Assembly: GCA_001949185.1 (NCBI GenBank)
Contig: BDGG01000009.1
Location: 212,822 to 276,821, forward strand
Direction of reading: 5' to 3'
Source of the DNA: Ramazzottius varieornatus
Lineage: Eukaryota > Tardigrada > Eutardigrada > Parachela > Ramazzottiidae
DNA length: 64,000 nt
The notes under the pieces were generated by a model that was given only the letters and a program-made list of their open reading frames with translations, did no database searches and had not been told where the DNA came from. A program made the position numbers and the translations under genes. This document shows positions 11,501 to 22,880 of this stretch, in pieces. Every line of letters begins with the position of its first letter. Position 1 is the first letter of the stretch.

Positions 11501-12261
11501 CTGTATCATTGCCTCCATCTTGACTGAATTTATGAGCAACGGCTTCCTTACGGCCGTTTCTACGCCCGTCCTTGCCACTATTGTAAGAATACCATGCCAT
11601 TATGCACGAAGCGACACTACGAATCACCGCATAGTTGTTCGGAGGTCGGCAGACGAAACAATGGCCATCTCAGGTGGCGCACGTCTTCCTTGCTTTTGGC
11701 TCGAAGCGAGCGCCACTTGAAACCACAATGTTTCAAGTGGCGCACGCTTCCAGACGGTGACAATGAAAAGGTGCGCCATTTAAAGTTACAATCTTGTACG
11801 CTTCGTTTGACGGCCTCCCGTTTGTTGCGTATATGATATGGAATTTTATTTGTCCATAGGCTGAGGACTTGAGAGTCCATCCGTTATATTTAATGCTAGC
11901 CGCTGCCATAGCAGCTCAGTTTTCCTTTTGTATCCCCATGTCCTCTTTCCCTACGGTTATCGTGAAAGGCTGCGGCACAGTGACAATGGGCGACCTAGCT
12001 CGGGCTGGACTAGGTCCCAAGATTGTCTGCTTGCTTCTCCTGATCGTCTCCCTGGAAGGCTTGGGCAGTTTGGTATACGACATCCATTCCTTCCCGGTCT
12101 GGGCCGAAGAACGCCGGCTGGCTCGCTATTCGACCTTATCGAATGGGACTCTACCTGTCGACACACTGTCCATTTCCAGTGTTATCAGGGACGAGCTTGG
12201 AAACTCAGCCATCTTTGCCAACCTTAGCGCCATCTTTATGAACAGCTCTTTTAGTGCTTAG
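8531..12261 (+). CDS. SLC13-like sodium/anion symporter, copy A
   Basis: Nine exons: 8531-8653, 8721-8870, 9149-9441, 9783-10199, 10541-10762, 10849-10953, 11167-11353, 11421-11582, 11860-12261; 686 aa. A polytopic membrane protein with the SLC13/DASS signature (MLAISIEETTLHNRIAL, LISGLLSMWMSNSAVT) and a second half with TEFMSNGFLT. Known members carry di- and tricarboxylates or sulfate with sodium across the plasma membrane. The cytoplasmic loop between the halves (about residues 190-290) is long and charged. The canonical second SNT motif reads SNG, and the usual TPPN near the C-terminus reads SSFPT, so substrate or ion coupling may be altered. Four NxS/T sites lie near the C-terminus. Copy B follows 291 bp downstream in the same direction. 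Family is confident, substrate unknown. Confidence 0.87.
8912..9110. repeat. family A composite, two hairpins
   Basis: Ends GGGAGCTCGGCAAACAAACT and GGTTGTTTTCCGAGCTT; in intron 2 of transporter copy A. Confidence 0.78.
9621..9705. repeat. family A hairpin, ends lost
   Basis: CCAAGGGGCGCGCACG with AGTGCGTCATCTGG in intron 3 of transporter copy A. Confidence 0.55.
10241..10501. repeat. family A composite, three hairpins, long ends
   Basis: 261 bp bounded by CATGGGAGCTCGGCAAA and its inverse TGCCGAGCTCCCATG, holding three hairpin units. Intron 4 of transporter copy A. It shows the ends extending to TGGGAGCTCGG. Confidence 0.85.
10971..11121. repeat. family D terminal-inverted-repeat element
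   Basis: 151 bp with imperfect ends GCACTCACGACGAGAAAATT and AATTTCTCGTCGTGCGTGC, in intron 6 of transporter copy A. The ends match the element at 32941-33143. Confidence 0.65.
11641..11820. repeat. family A composite, two hairpins
   Basis: Ends GGAGGTCGGCAGACGAAAC and GCTTCGTTTGACGGCCTCC; in intron 8 of transporter copy A. Confidence 0.75.
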
Positions 12262-12348
12262 TGTTGCCATCTCCCGCTCGAAATTCTTCACACCCGAAAA
12301 GCTTGTGGTAGACAGTTAAAACTCATTATCAGTTGTGGCTGTCATCAA

Positions 12349-12354
12349 AATAAA
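12349..12354 (+). promoter_or_regulatory. AATAAA poly(A) signal, transporter copy A
   Basis: Canonical hexamer about 88 nt past the stop of copy A and about 200 nt before the start of copy B, so the two genes can be separate transcripts. Confidence 0.55.
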
Positions 12355-12552
12355 AAAATTGCTACCTCATTGCAAAAGTGTACTACGTTCAGCGTACGGT
12401 CCTTCGGCGTTTATAGAGCCTGTACCAGGTGAGCTTTCGAAGGGACGCAGTCTGATGTTAATTCTAAGAGTGGATTTTTCCTCTGCACCTTTGATGACGT
12501 CTAAGAGCAGAAAAGCTTTGGCGTAAGCTCTAACCGAAGGACTGCAGCGACG

Positions 12553-15492
12553 ATGGCGAAAATGCTGAAGCACCTTGTTCGTCTCGTTTTGTCCTATTGG
12601 AGACTGATGTCAGTCTTTCTGGTCCCCTTATGCCTGGCTCCGATTCTCATCCTATCCGAAGAACGGGTAAGTATCCATCTAAGATGGCACAATTGTACTG
12701 TAGCATGTAGAATGGTTCCTGTATCGACTGGAGTGGTTTTTTATGTTCACAGAGCGCCAGAGCGGGATATCTGCTACTGTTGATGACATGTTTCCTGGTC
12801 TTTGAGCTCCTGCCCATCCCAGCCACAATCTTGCTTGTGCTCTTCCTCGTTCCTACTGTCGGGCTAGCTACCACCGCCGAAACCGCCCTGTACTTTACCA
12901 CAGTCAGTACCTCCCATCACTCTCATGTACATCACAAACTAAGAGCGGCTTGTTATAGGATACCATGTTCCTGTTTATCGCGGTGCTGATGATGGCCATA
13001 TCCATCGAGGAGGTGGACCTGCACAACCGTCTAGCACTACTGGCACTACGCGCCATTGGTGTCAGCTCCTCCAAGTTAATCTTGGGCTTTCTTCTCATCA
13101 GTGGTTGCCTGTCAATGTGGATGTCCAACGTCGGTATGACCCCAGTCCATGTACTGAATAAATGGTAGTGCTTGGCGTAACCTTGCCCCTTCATTCTGGT
13201 AGAAAAATGGCGCAGTAATTCAGCGTTCAAGTTTTCCTCCACTCTCCAGGTGGCTTTGTGTTGCAGCGGTCACAATGATGATCTTGCCCATTGCCAAAGC
13301 CGTGACGGACACCCTGTCTCCCGACCAGGAAAAGGAAGAAGAGCCAGCTTTTCTAGACTTGCCTACGGTGGAGAGTGCGCGGAGGGTCTCCGTTGCGACC
13401 TACCCGGTGCTGCAGAAACTGGAGGCTGCTATCAGTGACGACGCCAACCCTTTAGAGACTGCTCGGTTTTTGCAGCGACAAAATTCGCTTGCGAGTGCCA
13501 GAAGTGTCAGAAGTATCCGATCTACCCAGAAGGACATTAGCACCGTAAAGCTTATCATGGCCTTGCAGTTGAGCATCTGTTACGGTGCAAATGTGGGCGG
13601 AATGGCCACCCTGATCGGCTCTTACAACAACATGCTGCTAAGGATGACCATGGAAAGGTACCCCCCTTTTCAGTCTGGGCCATACTTGGGAACTATGCAA
13701 AAAGACTGCGCCAGATCGCTTTCCAGGTGGCGCACGTTCCCGATTGGTATCATTGATAACATGCGCCACTTTGAAAGACAAATTAGACTGGATCCCTAGT
13801 GGCGCACGTTCTCCGTATAATTGGCTGGGAGCGTACGCAACTTGGGAAAACGATCTTGCCGAGTTTCTTTGCTTATAGGTTCCACGTAGCATCACCTATT
13901 GATCTTGGGTTTCTTCCTTTTATAGTAATTACGGGACCGATACCAACTTCAATTTCCTGTCGTTCGCACTGGTGGCCACGCCCATTGCTTTCGGTTCGCT
14001 TTTCATTACTTGGGTGGTTTTCTGTTTGCTGTTCATCCCGAACTGGATTACTAGCTGGCGACGCCAGGACTCGTCCGCCGCAAAGTCTCAAAGACTAATG
14101 GATGACAAGCTGAAACAACTGGGTCCCATCAAGTAGGGATCAGTTAAACACCAGTATGGAAGGCAGCCATAATTTTCACGATTTTTTCATAGGCATGGAG
14201 AGGTTTCGGTATTGTTGGTCTTCACGATGGTCATCTCCTTGTGGCTCACCCGAGATCCAAAGGTGGCTCCTGGATGGTCAATTTTCTTCAAACCAAAGTA
14301 AGTATAACGAGTAGTGCTGAATTCATCCCGTATCAGACTTTGGATACAAACACACTTACTGTAGTGCTACCAAATTATCGCGCACTCAACCACGTGAACA
14401 GTAAATGATGCCCGGGTGAGAGTCAGCGAGGCTAAACTGATAACATCTGATCACGCTGGGCAGCGATGACTCATCACGTCGTTCAGTGCGCGATAATTTG
14501 GTAGCACTACAGTATTCGTGCACAGGTTCGCCACGGATGCAATGCCAGCATTACTCGGTGCTGTATTGCTTTTTATCATCCCGCTGGATTTCAAAGAGTT
14601 TGCCCGAGGAGCTTATGAGCCCATTTTGACCTGGAAAAGGGTGGTCGTGCGTTTCCCGTGGGAATTCCTGCTGTTTGCTGGAGGTCTAATGGCTATCATG
14701 AAGCTGTCAGAAATATCCGGCTTTATCACAGCCGTTGGCCAGCAGGTCCCCGACTTGCGCAGCTATCCTCCACTGGTGATTGCAACTATCGTAAGCCTAA
14801 TTGCCGCAACCGGAACAGAAGTAATGAGTGGCGCCATCATCTCCGCAGTGTTGCTGCCTATCTTTGCCAACCTCGTAAGCAATAAACTTCATAATTTATC
14901 TATATTCGATTTGTTCCGAAAGACGCACGCTTCCGGCTGGTTTCAGCGAAAACGTGCGCCGCTTGAGAAAACAATCAAACTCGGCATGACTGTTTTCTCA
15001 AATGACGCAAATCCTCCGTGATTTTGGCTGAAAGAGTGCGCCCTTTGCGAAAACGACTTGATTCCGAGCTCCCTTCTGTTTCATGGATTGGAGAGGTTAC
15101 GGTTACAGGCGGAAGATACTGGAGTGAATCCACTGTATTACATGATCGCAATTGTCCTATCCAGCCAAATGTCTTTTCTGACGCCCATCTCGTCTTTCCC
15201 CACTCTGGTGGTGTACGGTGCCGGCACGGTGCGTCTGCTGGATATGTTTCGCGCTGGTCTTGCACCCAAAATGGCTTGTCTGACCCTTCAAATTTTAAGT
15301 CTGGAATTTCTGGGATGGGCTGTTCTCGATATCAAGACCTTTCCTGAGTGGGCCGAAGTTCGCTACGCCTCAAGACGTCAGATGCTTTACAATGTCTCCA
15401 CAATCTCATCAGCCAGTACTGTGTATAATGGACCAATTTTCGGCAATGTCTCTGTTATCGATGCTCTGGGTAATACCACATCCGTCATTTGA
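12553..15492 (+). CDS. SLC13-like sodium/anion symporter, copy B
   Basis: Eight exons: 12553-12666, 12753-12902, 12959-13133, 13267-13657, 13926-14132, 14193-14297, 14526-14874, 15109-15492; 624 aa. Tandem paralogue of the gene at 8531-12261: exon 2 (150 nt) and exon 6 (105 nt) have identical lengths in both, and exon 7 (349 nt) equals exons 7 plus 8 of copy A. Conserved blocks include MMAISIEEVDLHNRLAL, LISGCLSMWMSNVAVT, YGANVGGMATLIGS and LTWKRVVVRFPWE. The second SNT-like motif reads TEVMSGAIIS, so the Asn is lost. The interdomain loop is shorter than in copy A but also charged. Several NxS/T sites near the C-terminus suggest an exposed glycosylated tail. Probably a plasma-membrane anion transporter with changed specificity; the substrate cannot be told. 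Confidence 0.87.
13670..13873. repeat. family A element, two hairpins
   Basis: CCAGGTGGCGCACG/ATGCGCCACTT and CTAGTGGCGCACG/GCGTACGCAACTTGG in intron 4 of transporter copy B. Confidence 0.72.
14357..14514. repeat. family C element, perfect 30-bp inverted ends
   Basis: 158 bp. Bases 14357-14386 and 14485-14514 are exact reverse complements (TACTGTAGTGCTACCAAATT at the outer end). No coding capacity; it makes up most of intron 6 of transporter copy B. Perfect ends suggest recent arrival. Confidence 0.88.
14915..15073. repeat. family A element, degenerate, two hairpins
   Basis: AAGACGCACGC/ACGTGCGCCGCTTGAG and CAAATGACGCAAA/AGTGCGCCCTTTG; right end CTTGATTCCGAGCTCCC. Intron 7 of transporter copy B. 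Confidence 0.65.
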
Positions 15493-15523
15493 TATCGATA
15501 GAAACGTACCGTAAACATGGGGA

Positions 15524-15529
15524 AATAAA
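15524..15529 (+). promoter_or_regulatory. AATAAA poly(A) signal, transporter copy B
   Basis: Hexamer 32 nt after the stop of copy B, inside the 159-bp gap to the convergent MNT gene. Confidence 0.55.
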
Positions 15530-15651
15530 GCTCTGCACAAAAAAAGAGAAATTTGTACAAGAATGTGCGTCGAATGCGGGAAGCAGTGTCAACATGATAT
15601 GCTTACACCTAGATATGGGCCAAAATATAGATATAAATAAATGTCTGTTAA

Positions 15652-18635
15652 TCAAGTGGAAGTATAGCGAAGCGAGGACGTTCCCGAAAGCATGGAAGAA
15701 GTAGCGGACGAAGAAGGTGGCGCTTGTGGCGCATAAGCGGAAGCCGCGGTGGGCAGCATAAAGACCTGGGGTAGATGGCCTATGATGGGTGACGTCACTG
15801 CGGAATTGGTACTGATACCATACGGGGTGTTGGTCACCGGTAAATAGAATTGGTTCATCATGGGGACCAAACCGAATGTCGGCTGTGCGGTCGTTCCGTT
15901 ACTGTACATCTGCATGGTCGGGAAGAAAGAAGTCCCAGCGGGCCAGAACTGCGGCATTGACATCACCATGTTTGGCTCGTTAATACTACATCGTGCTGTG
16001 GTTACTTCCTCGTTCTTTTCCTCTGCGTTGGTGTCACTGAATAAGCCCCCCTGTTCATCTTGTAGAATGCGCTTTCTGAGCGGTAGCTTATCGCGCGAAC
16101 TGGACGGAAGGCTTTGTTGGGGAGAGGGTCGGAATGAGGGACCAACTGCCTCCAAGATATCGGCGACGGACTTGATGAGGCTTGTGGGGCTTTGAGAGGT
16201 GGTTGGAGCATGGTCTGGACTGTAGGCTGCAACGAGTGGTTGGTGGGGTTGGGAAGACTGACTGGGTGGCAGGAGAGGGGGTAGGCGATGGTGGTTGGTG
16301 TGGTGCGCAGGTGGCGAACCAGGAGGAGCCGTACAGGTGGCCTGGCTGTCCACTTCCTCGTGGCTATCGCACTCGGCCACACCCGACGCATCCACAGTGG
16401 GGTTGTGCAGTCGCATCTCATGCTTTAGCTCTTGCAGGCGAAGCTGTACCACCGAGCGATCACGATGAGCTTTCTCGGTGTCACGTTGTAGTTGACCGCT
16501 CTCCCTCTGTAATTGCTACAACAAATACAAAGATGTAAGATGTTGTACAGCGGCTCGTAAAATATTCAAACCAAATCGCTTGTTCGAGTCACGCGCGCTC
16601 CCAGCCAATGAAACCAAGAAAGTGCGTTACTTGGGACAACGGTCTTGTCGAGCTTTTTCAAGTGGTGTATGCTGTCAGCTAATATTGCTGAAGACATGCG
16701 CCGGTCCAGTTCATATGCCTAAGTCCCATATAGAGTTAACCCTGCTAAGTGAACTGGAAATTCCGTGTATAGGTTCTTTGAGACGGTCAGGTTCTGAAGA
16801 AATGAAAGCACACGATGACACAATGAAACTTAAACGGATGATCAGCGCTGACATTGACGAGTCCCTGGACATTAATCTCACGTGGGGCAACTTGCATGGC
16901 AAGTCATGGCAGCTTGACGAGACATACTCCGTAAAGTGTCTTTCGGTACGAGTCTTGAAAAGTCTCCGCCATACAAACCTGTGTAGGACCGGAGTGCCGT
17001 ACGTCAAACATAGAGTGATTCCTATGCTAGATAGTATTGACGTCAGAGGACCATTCAAGCCGTATCGATTTCTTTGCTGGCTTGATATTACTTCCGCCTT
17101 GCTGTGCGGTATGCAAGGTCTAGGTTATCGCGATAAGCAGTGAAAGTCATATGATGCCTGATAAGTGTCGCCGCCGAAGCTGGTTTTAGATGGTGAAACA
17201 CGGCTAACTTAGTCTCTTCAAGCCAACACGGCAACGTGGAACCCGCAGCTGACACGACCAAGACCCGGCGTACGCGCGCGGCACTGGGTTGGACGGGAAA
17301 CGTGACATTGAAAGGCGGCAGCTGGCGCAGCACTAACTCAGCAGTTGTTCCACACCAGCAAGTCTTGCCTTATCTATCTACGCACATGCCGGTTGCTATA
17401 ATTGTCCATGCCAAACGCACACACAAAGAAGGTCTAGAGTTCCACTGGGCCGCAAACGCGAAACACGTGCAGCAGATGCATGCAACTAACCAACAAACAT
17501 TCACTCTTCTCTCTTCTGAAATGTTGTTATCACCACGCGAAGAGCCACACACTCTTCCTATACCAGCTCGCATAATGGCTAGAACACGTCATTGCTATGC
17601 TGCCCTGGGAACCCATCAACATTCCATGCGTACAAGCCAGCCTCGAAAAGTTTTACAGCCAAAAACCCTACCGTTGTAACCACACAAACTCGCGCAACCA
17701 TCTACCTGTACATAGTTTCCCGCAAAGGCATCAAATTCTCCTTTCCGACCTTTTTTAATATTTTCATAGAACTTAGAATTGGTAATTTAACCACAACAAC
17801 TTCAATTTGAAATTTCGAAATTTTTTTTAATGAAAGATTTCACAGAAAAAGATATAGAGTACCTGTAAGCATCGAACTGCGCTTCGAAGTACGGCCAGAT
17901 GCGACGCCTTCTTATCGTCATCGTTTTCCAACACTTCGGTTTTTAAAGCCTCGAAGCAGTCCTTCAAATGCGCTCGTCTATAGAGAGACAAACCCATTCG
18001 TCGAATGTCATGGTTCCATGACGTCATTCTCTCCGCATCTCGTGACTATCGCATGCGGATTCAGCCAGCCGTTGAGATACACGTATACAAAATATGCAGA
18101 GGATTTTTACCTATTTTTCTCCAGAACGTTATGAACACTTCGGTTCTCCGGATTCTTTCTAATACCCCTGCAAAAGGAAGTAAATCATTTTTTTCTCACA
18201 TCTGCGCACAGTCTTTTCAGTATAGTACAATACTGATATTAAGATACGACATTGTAGGTTAATTCTAAAAGGTCGAACTATACTGGAGGACACATACCCG
18301 CGTTTATTTCCGCCCGAAGTTCTGCACGAATCCGAGCTAGCCGACGCAGCTGACGATGACGCCTGGCGAGACAATGCAGCTGCCGATCTCCTTCTGGTCT
18401 TTTTGTCCTTTCGAAAGGCGTCGCTTTTCGGTACTACTTCCGCGTTTTGCCCACCCGATGCCAAGTTATCTTCGGTCAAGGTTGCACTATGAGGACTACC
18501 GACGGTACTGCCACAGCTAAAGTCGGACTCCCGTTCACTCGAGTGCGCCGGTTGCGGCGGTTGGGTACTTTTGAGCGGCGCGGGACGATCGACATAACTG
18601 GCGGCTTGAATCAGAACATCCAAGCTAGTGTTCAT
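15652..18635 (-). CDS. MNT: MNT-type bHLH-leucine zipper repressor
   Basis: Minus-strand exons 18635-18298, 18167-18111, 17977-17863 and 16515-15652, 457 aa. The first residues (MNTSLDVLIQAASYVD) form a SIN3-interaction helix like that of MNT and MXD proteins. Residues about 122-170 are the bHLH: basic region SVHNVLEKNRRAHLK with the E-box contacts H125, E129 and R133, then CFEALK, a loop and KASHLAVLRSAVRCLQ. Exon 4 opens with the zipper coiled coil (QLQRESGQLQRDTEKAHRD and on). The tail is rich in Pro, Ser and His. The DKKASHLAVLR segment resembles vertebrate MNT more than MXD. In known animals MNT pairs with MAX at E-boxes and opposes MYC. Intron 3 is 1.35 kb, the longest seen here. Its stop lies 160 bp from that of the convergent transporter gene. 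Confidence 0.88.
16580..16703. repeat. family A remnant
   Basis: GAGTCACGCGCGC/AGTGCGTTACTTGGG then CAAGTGGTGTATGC/ACATGCGCC; heavily mutated, within MNT intron 3. Confidence 0.5.
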
Positions 18636-20624
18636 AGCACCGATGACCGATGGGCATCAAGGGAGTTACAGTCAGCACAGTCCCACATTGTCAAAGGCCC
18701 AACTGCCTCATACTGGGAGGATCGAAAGTATTGCATGTCTATACGAGTTTACGGTATAGGGACAACGTGGTAGCCATGCCTTGTCAACTCTTGACGCACA
18801 ACACCGCCACGCTGCACTTCTTTATTCAAAATTGTAGTAGAACATCGTACGTGTTGTACCTTTCTCTCGCGACGCACAAGCCTTGCGAGCCGGGGTTCGC
18901 TGAATGTGGTCGCGACTCGCGGCGTCGCAGTCTTCGCCATTCGCCATCCTTGCATTGCATTGCACGTGCCTCGCGTGCACTGTTTATCATGACTGTACGC
19001 AGTCTGAGCGAGGAAAGGTTTGACGTCATGAAAACGAGAAGTACTTTTGTCGTATTATGGGCGGATAGATTGGTGACTGGCGCCAGCGAGGGCTCGATCG
19101 TTTTGCCTCATGGGTGTGCAGTTCGCTACTTCATGGGTCCTCCCGTTAGACAAGGTCGCTAGCTTATCTCGGCTGAGCCCGAGTGCGGGAAGTGCAGCGT
19201 CGGGGTATAAGAGAGTAATGTGGGTCTGTGCAACACGGCCACCAACGTCATCGTCAAATACTGGGCCTATTTATAGAGCCTCTCGTTCGTGTGCTGGTTA
19301 TTTCAGCCGTACGATGCTGCGAGTCACGTTGTAACAAGGTCGATATCCCGCGCAAGGTGTGGAATACACTCCAACTTCCTCTCTTCATCCTCCAAAGCAG
19401 TCTCGCTATACTGCCAACTTCCATCACTTTTTCCGCCCCCTCATCGTGTGTAGAAAGCCATGCTGCGTGTTGGGGAATCCTCTTCATGTACTAATTTTAC
19501 CTTCAAATAATTGATCAGCTCACGATTAAGCTTCCCATGACGTGCTCCGCACAACAACAGTGTGCAAATCTTCGGCACAACTATACCCTGGTAGCTAGAA
19601 CAAGAAACTGTCAAACAAAGTGGGCATCGGGACTACACAGCGCACCTCTTTTCAAAGGAAGACGTAAAATTTGCACATAGTACTTCGCCTGAGCGTAGAC
19701 ACTAGCTCCAAGGTGTTCACACCCGACGATTGACCGCGCGCAACAGCAAATACGCCCACGTCGACCTAAATTAAGCCGACAATGCCCCAATGGTACCCGC
19801 TGCGCCAAAGACACTTCGTACTGCATTGAGATAGTCGGTGACGTCGGATTCACCGTGTTAGCTCAGATCCACAGTCCGTTCCAGTCAAGTTGTCCCCGCT
19901 TAATCAAAAGTTCTCTTCTTCTGACCAAATGATATTTCCGCCTCTGTCAAACGTTTTTATCATTACTGCGGCTCTCTGCAACCGTTTGAGAACAAGAAAG
20001 ACCAAAAAGCTATTGTGAGTCAGAAGGCAGGTGGAAAAGTCCCACATCTGTTTTTCTGCCCAACGCAAAAACAAGCGCGCTAGTTGATCGGGGTGGCAGT
20101 TCAATTTTCATATTTCGATTTCACATCTCCAGTCGTTTTTGACTTTCTGGCCAGAAATTTTCCTTCAAAGCACCGTGAAAATAGTTTTCCTCCAACTGCG
20201 TATACAAAATTTTGCTTGTTTTGACGGAGTGAGAACTGGGAATTTTATTTTACGGCAACAAGCAGAGTGAGTGGATTTGTCAAAACGTCCTAGTTTCGAA
20301 ACAAGTTTCCAAAGTGGTCTTCTACATGAATGCTCTCAAACCACGAGGGACAAATTCGCTGCAACTGGCTGCAGAGTAGACCATCAAGTTGGAGATAAAT
20401 CTGACGCATATGGTGGTTGACTGTCGACCGGAGGTCCGCGATCGGTTCACTCCTCAACCAGTCCGCGGCTTAACACTTGCAGTACCGTGGAGTGTAGACG
20501 ATCCCAGAGCCGCAGTTTCTGCTGAGGTACGGGCTCTGTTCTCAACGTATTGGTGTGCCGCTTTTTGCTTTGCCTGGCCAAAATACTTATCTGCGCGATG
20601 AAACAAAACTTTCACCGATACACT

Positions 20625-20769
20625 CGCCTGGCTTAGTTACCGGCCTGGACAAAATTTCCAGCCGCCGGTCGAAAGCGGTGACGCTTGAATAGACTAATCA
20701 GTTTTGGTGGCGGCTGCTGCTTTCGGCCAGTGGCCGGAAGTTTTGTCAGGCCGATAATTAGTTCAGGCG
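20625..20769. repeat. family E inverted-repeat element
   Basis: 145 bp with imperfect arms of about 50 bp: CGCCTGGCTTAGTTACCGGC at the left and GCCGATAATTAGTTCAGGCG at the right. No coding capacity. Confidence 0.7.
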
Positions 20770-21057
20770 CGTGTCCCCGAATCATAAATACTCAGTGATC
20801 TAGAATTCCAGCAGGTTCGTTTTTGTCTCTTTTGCTTTGGGAATTGCTGTGATTTTCCCAAACTATAGATTTCTCACCAACCAAACATGGAAGTGGAGAA
20901 ATGAACCCCTGTTGATGTTGTGGTCAGATTCGGCTGACAAGCTTTGCTGGCCGCAGAAAAAATTCGCACGGTGGGAGTATTTGAAGCAAATATCTGATCG
21001 AGTGGCGCGAGTTGGCTCCGCCCATTCTAAATGTCAACCTACTCCTGATATAACATA

Positions 21058-21199
21058 CTATAAAAACCCGCTGCGTCCGCGTAACACGTCATCGTACACA
21101 TGAAGTACAAACCCGGTCCGGCTTTACTGCCTCTTCAATCCCTACGGGGGTGCATCGTAACGTACGTGTACGTACCGCGGACGCAGCGGGTTTTTACAG
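21058..21199. repeat. family F inverted-repeat element
   Basis: 142 bp; the outer 24 bases match as reverse complements at 23 positions (CTATAAAAACCCGCTGCGTC against the complement of the right end). Confidence 0.8.
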
Positions 21200-21668
21200 C
21201 ATGTGTAGGTCTCGCCGAAACTCGCAAGTCAGATGCTTGCACCAAAACCCAAGTTTCCTGCCATTATTCCAGATTGACGATGTTCCTCGCGTCACACGGG
21301 GCTGTCGTTCGCCAAGCGTTCTAAGAACACCGGGCCGGAAGAAAGAGCATAACAATATTATGGTTTCGAGCAATCTGATCCCCAGCTCATCCAGAAATAT
21401 GTCGACACCCACCTCCTTTCCAACGTCTAACAAGAGTTGCTTGCCGAACGTTATTTCCACCCCTCTAGCCGGAAACCCGTTCAAGGGACCCGAAGACTGG
21501 TACATGGGCCACCGCCGCTAATGCAAGTTTGCCCCGTTCAGCCAAGAGTAAACCCCAACGAACTTCTGCTCTCAAGTTTATGCCACCACTCGCCTCCATC
21601 CCAACTCACCGTTGGCACTTTTCTACGTTTCCCGATTGATACAAGAGGGGTGATTTCGGCTAGAATCA

Positions 21669-21855
21669 TATGCGTAACAGGTCTAATTATGAGACAGTGT
21701 TTTGGTCTGAAAACACCTAGGTGTGATTTCACAAGGAAAAACCAAGGAATTGGTAAAAAAAAGTTTGGTTTTAGTCTGCGTCCACCTAGTTTCCACCTAG
21801 TATCGGACCATATTCCCACCGAAACACTGTTTCATAATCAGAACCGTTACGCATA
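21669..21855. repeat. family G inverted-repeat element
   Basis: 187 bp with imperfect arms of about 35-40 bp, left TATGCGTAACAGGTCTAATT, right end ...CAGAACCGTTACGCATA. Internal CACCTAG motifs recur. Confidence 0.7.
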
Positions 21856-22880
21856 CGCTTATAGTATGCTGCGAACTTTCTGACCCTTTTTTTGAATATG
21901 GTTTGAAACCGACACAGGATTTCGTAAAATTTCTTGCCGGCATCAACTCGACTTTTACCAGACCTTGAAGTTAGAGTTTCAAAGATTTCAAAAGATGGAG
22001 TGTCATGGTCTTCTTATACAGTACTTTGATGTCTAGTGGTCAGAGGTTTGTACAAAATGCAGTGCTCAGTCGAAATCTTACCTGCCGGGACCTCGGTCAG
22101 CGCAGCTCGAGCTGGTTCGCTGCCATTCAGTTTTCTCGATCGAGACAGCGGGGTAAACCGTTTTGGCAGGACCTGAACACCGCAAAATGTCACGGATGCA
22201 TTTTGTGCCGTTGGGATGGCGTCATCTGTCAGTAGATTCCACTCTTTACGTCTTCACCATGGACAGAATTATAAGCGACGATCCGTGCAGCCATGTTCCG
22301 GCCGGATCGATCCTGGACGAACACGGACGTTCCGACTTCCGAGTTCAGTCACATCCCTGACAAAGAGGGAATTGCGAAAAAAGGCCAAAGGAACTGTAAG
22401 CGCAACTCGCGCACCTACCAGCTCCACAGTACGTCGATATATGATATTCTTACGGCATACCCAAGTATTCGCCGGAGTAGGCCGTATCTAAACTTCTCCA
22501 TGCGAATGCGAGGCATGGCGCTTCTTTAATCTTTACTACTCTCTTTGGCTTCTTTCTCGCATTTCCGGGGCTACTGTACCGAGATTGGAGACTTTTTCTT
22601 CCATGAGAATTCTGATTGATTCCTTTACTCCTGCACATTTTCTGGATTCTAGAGCGCTGATCGCAAGTCGAGAAAATGATATTCTTAAACGAAAACCCTT
22701 CCTGAACCCCGCAGATCTACAACGTGTCTGTTGACTGCGCTTTGCAGGCGTGATTGGAATTCAAGTGAGTTCTCCAACAATCAATCAACGGTAGCCACCT
22801 GTTATGAAAGCGCTCTCCTGCTTAACCTGTGTTGCCGTTGTTAGACTCTCATTTTGCGCAGGTTGACGTCTTCCTGTACG

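Larger units (their letters stand above)
18636..22880. other. 4.2-kb stretch without a recognisable gene
   Basis: Between the divergent MNT and STAG genes. No frame shows family similarity or codon-like structure. Three distinct inverted-repeat elements (E, F, G) lie in the right half. A likely 5' UTR intron of STAG is at 22765-22861 (donor AAGTGAGT, acceptor TTTGCGCAG). Confidence 0.55.

Noticed and set aside
8531-15492. The two transporters as a single fused gene
   Set aside because: Copy A ends in a stop with a poly(A) signal, and copy B has its own ATG and a full second set of transporter motifs.
17236-17679. Open frame of 147 codons inside MNT intron 3 as a nested gene
   Set aside because: No recognised domain, odd composition, and it lies within a long intron of a well-supported gene; it could be real but nothing supports it.
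22293-22529. Overlapping short plus-strand frames upstream of STAG as an extra exon or gene
   Set aside because: No phase-compatible splice joins them to STAG and none has family similarity.
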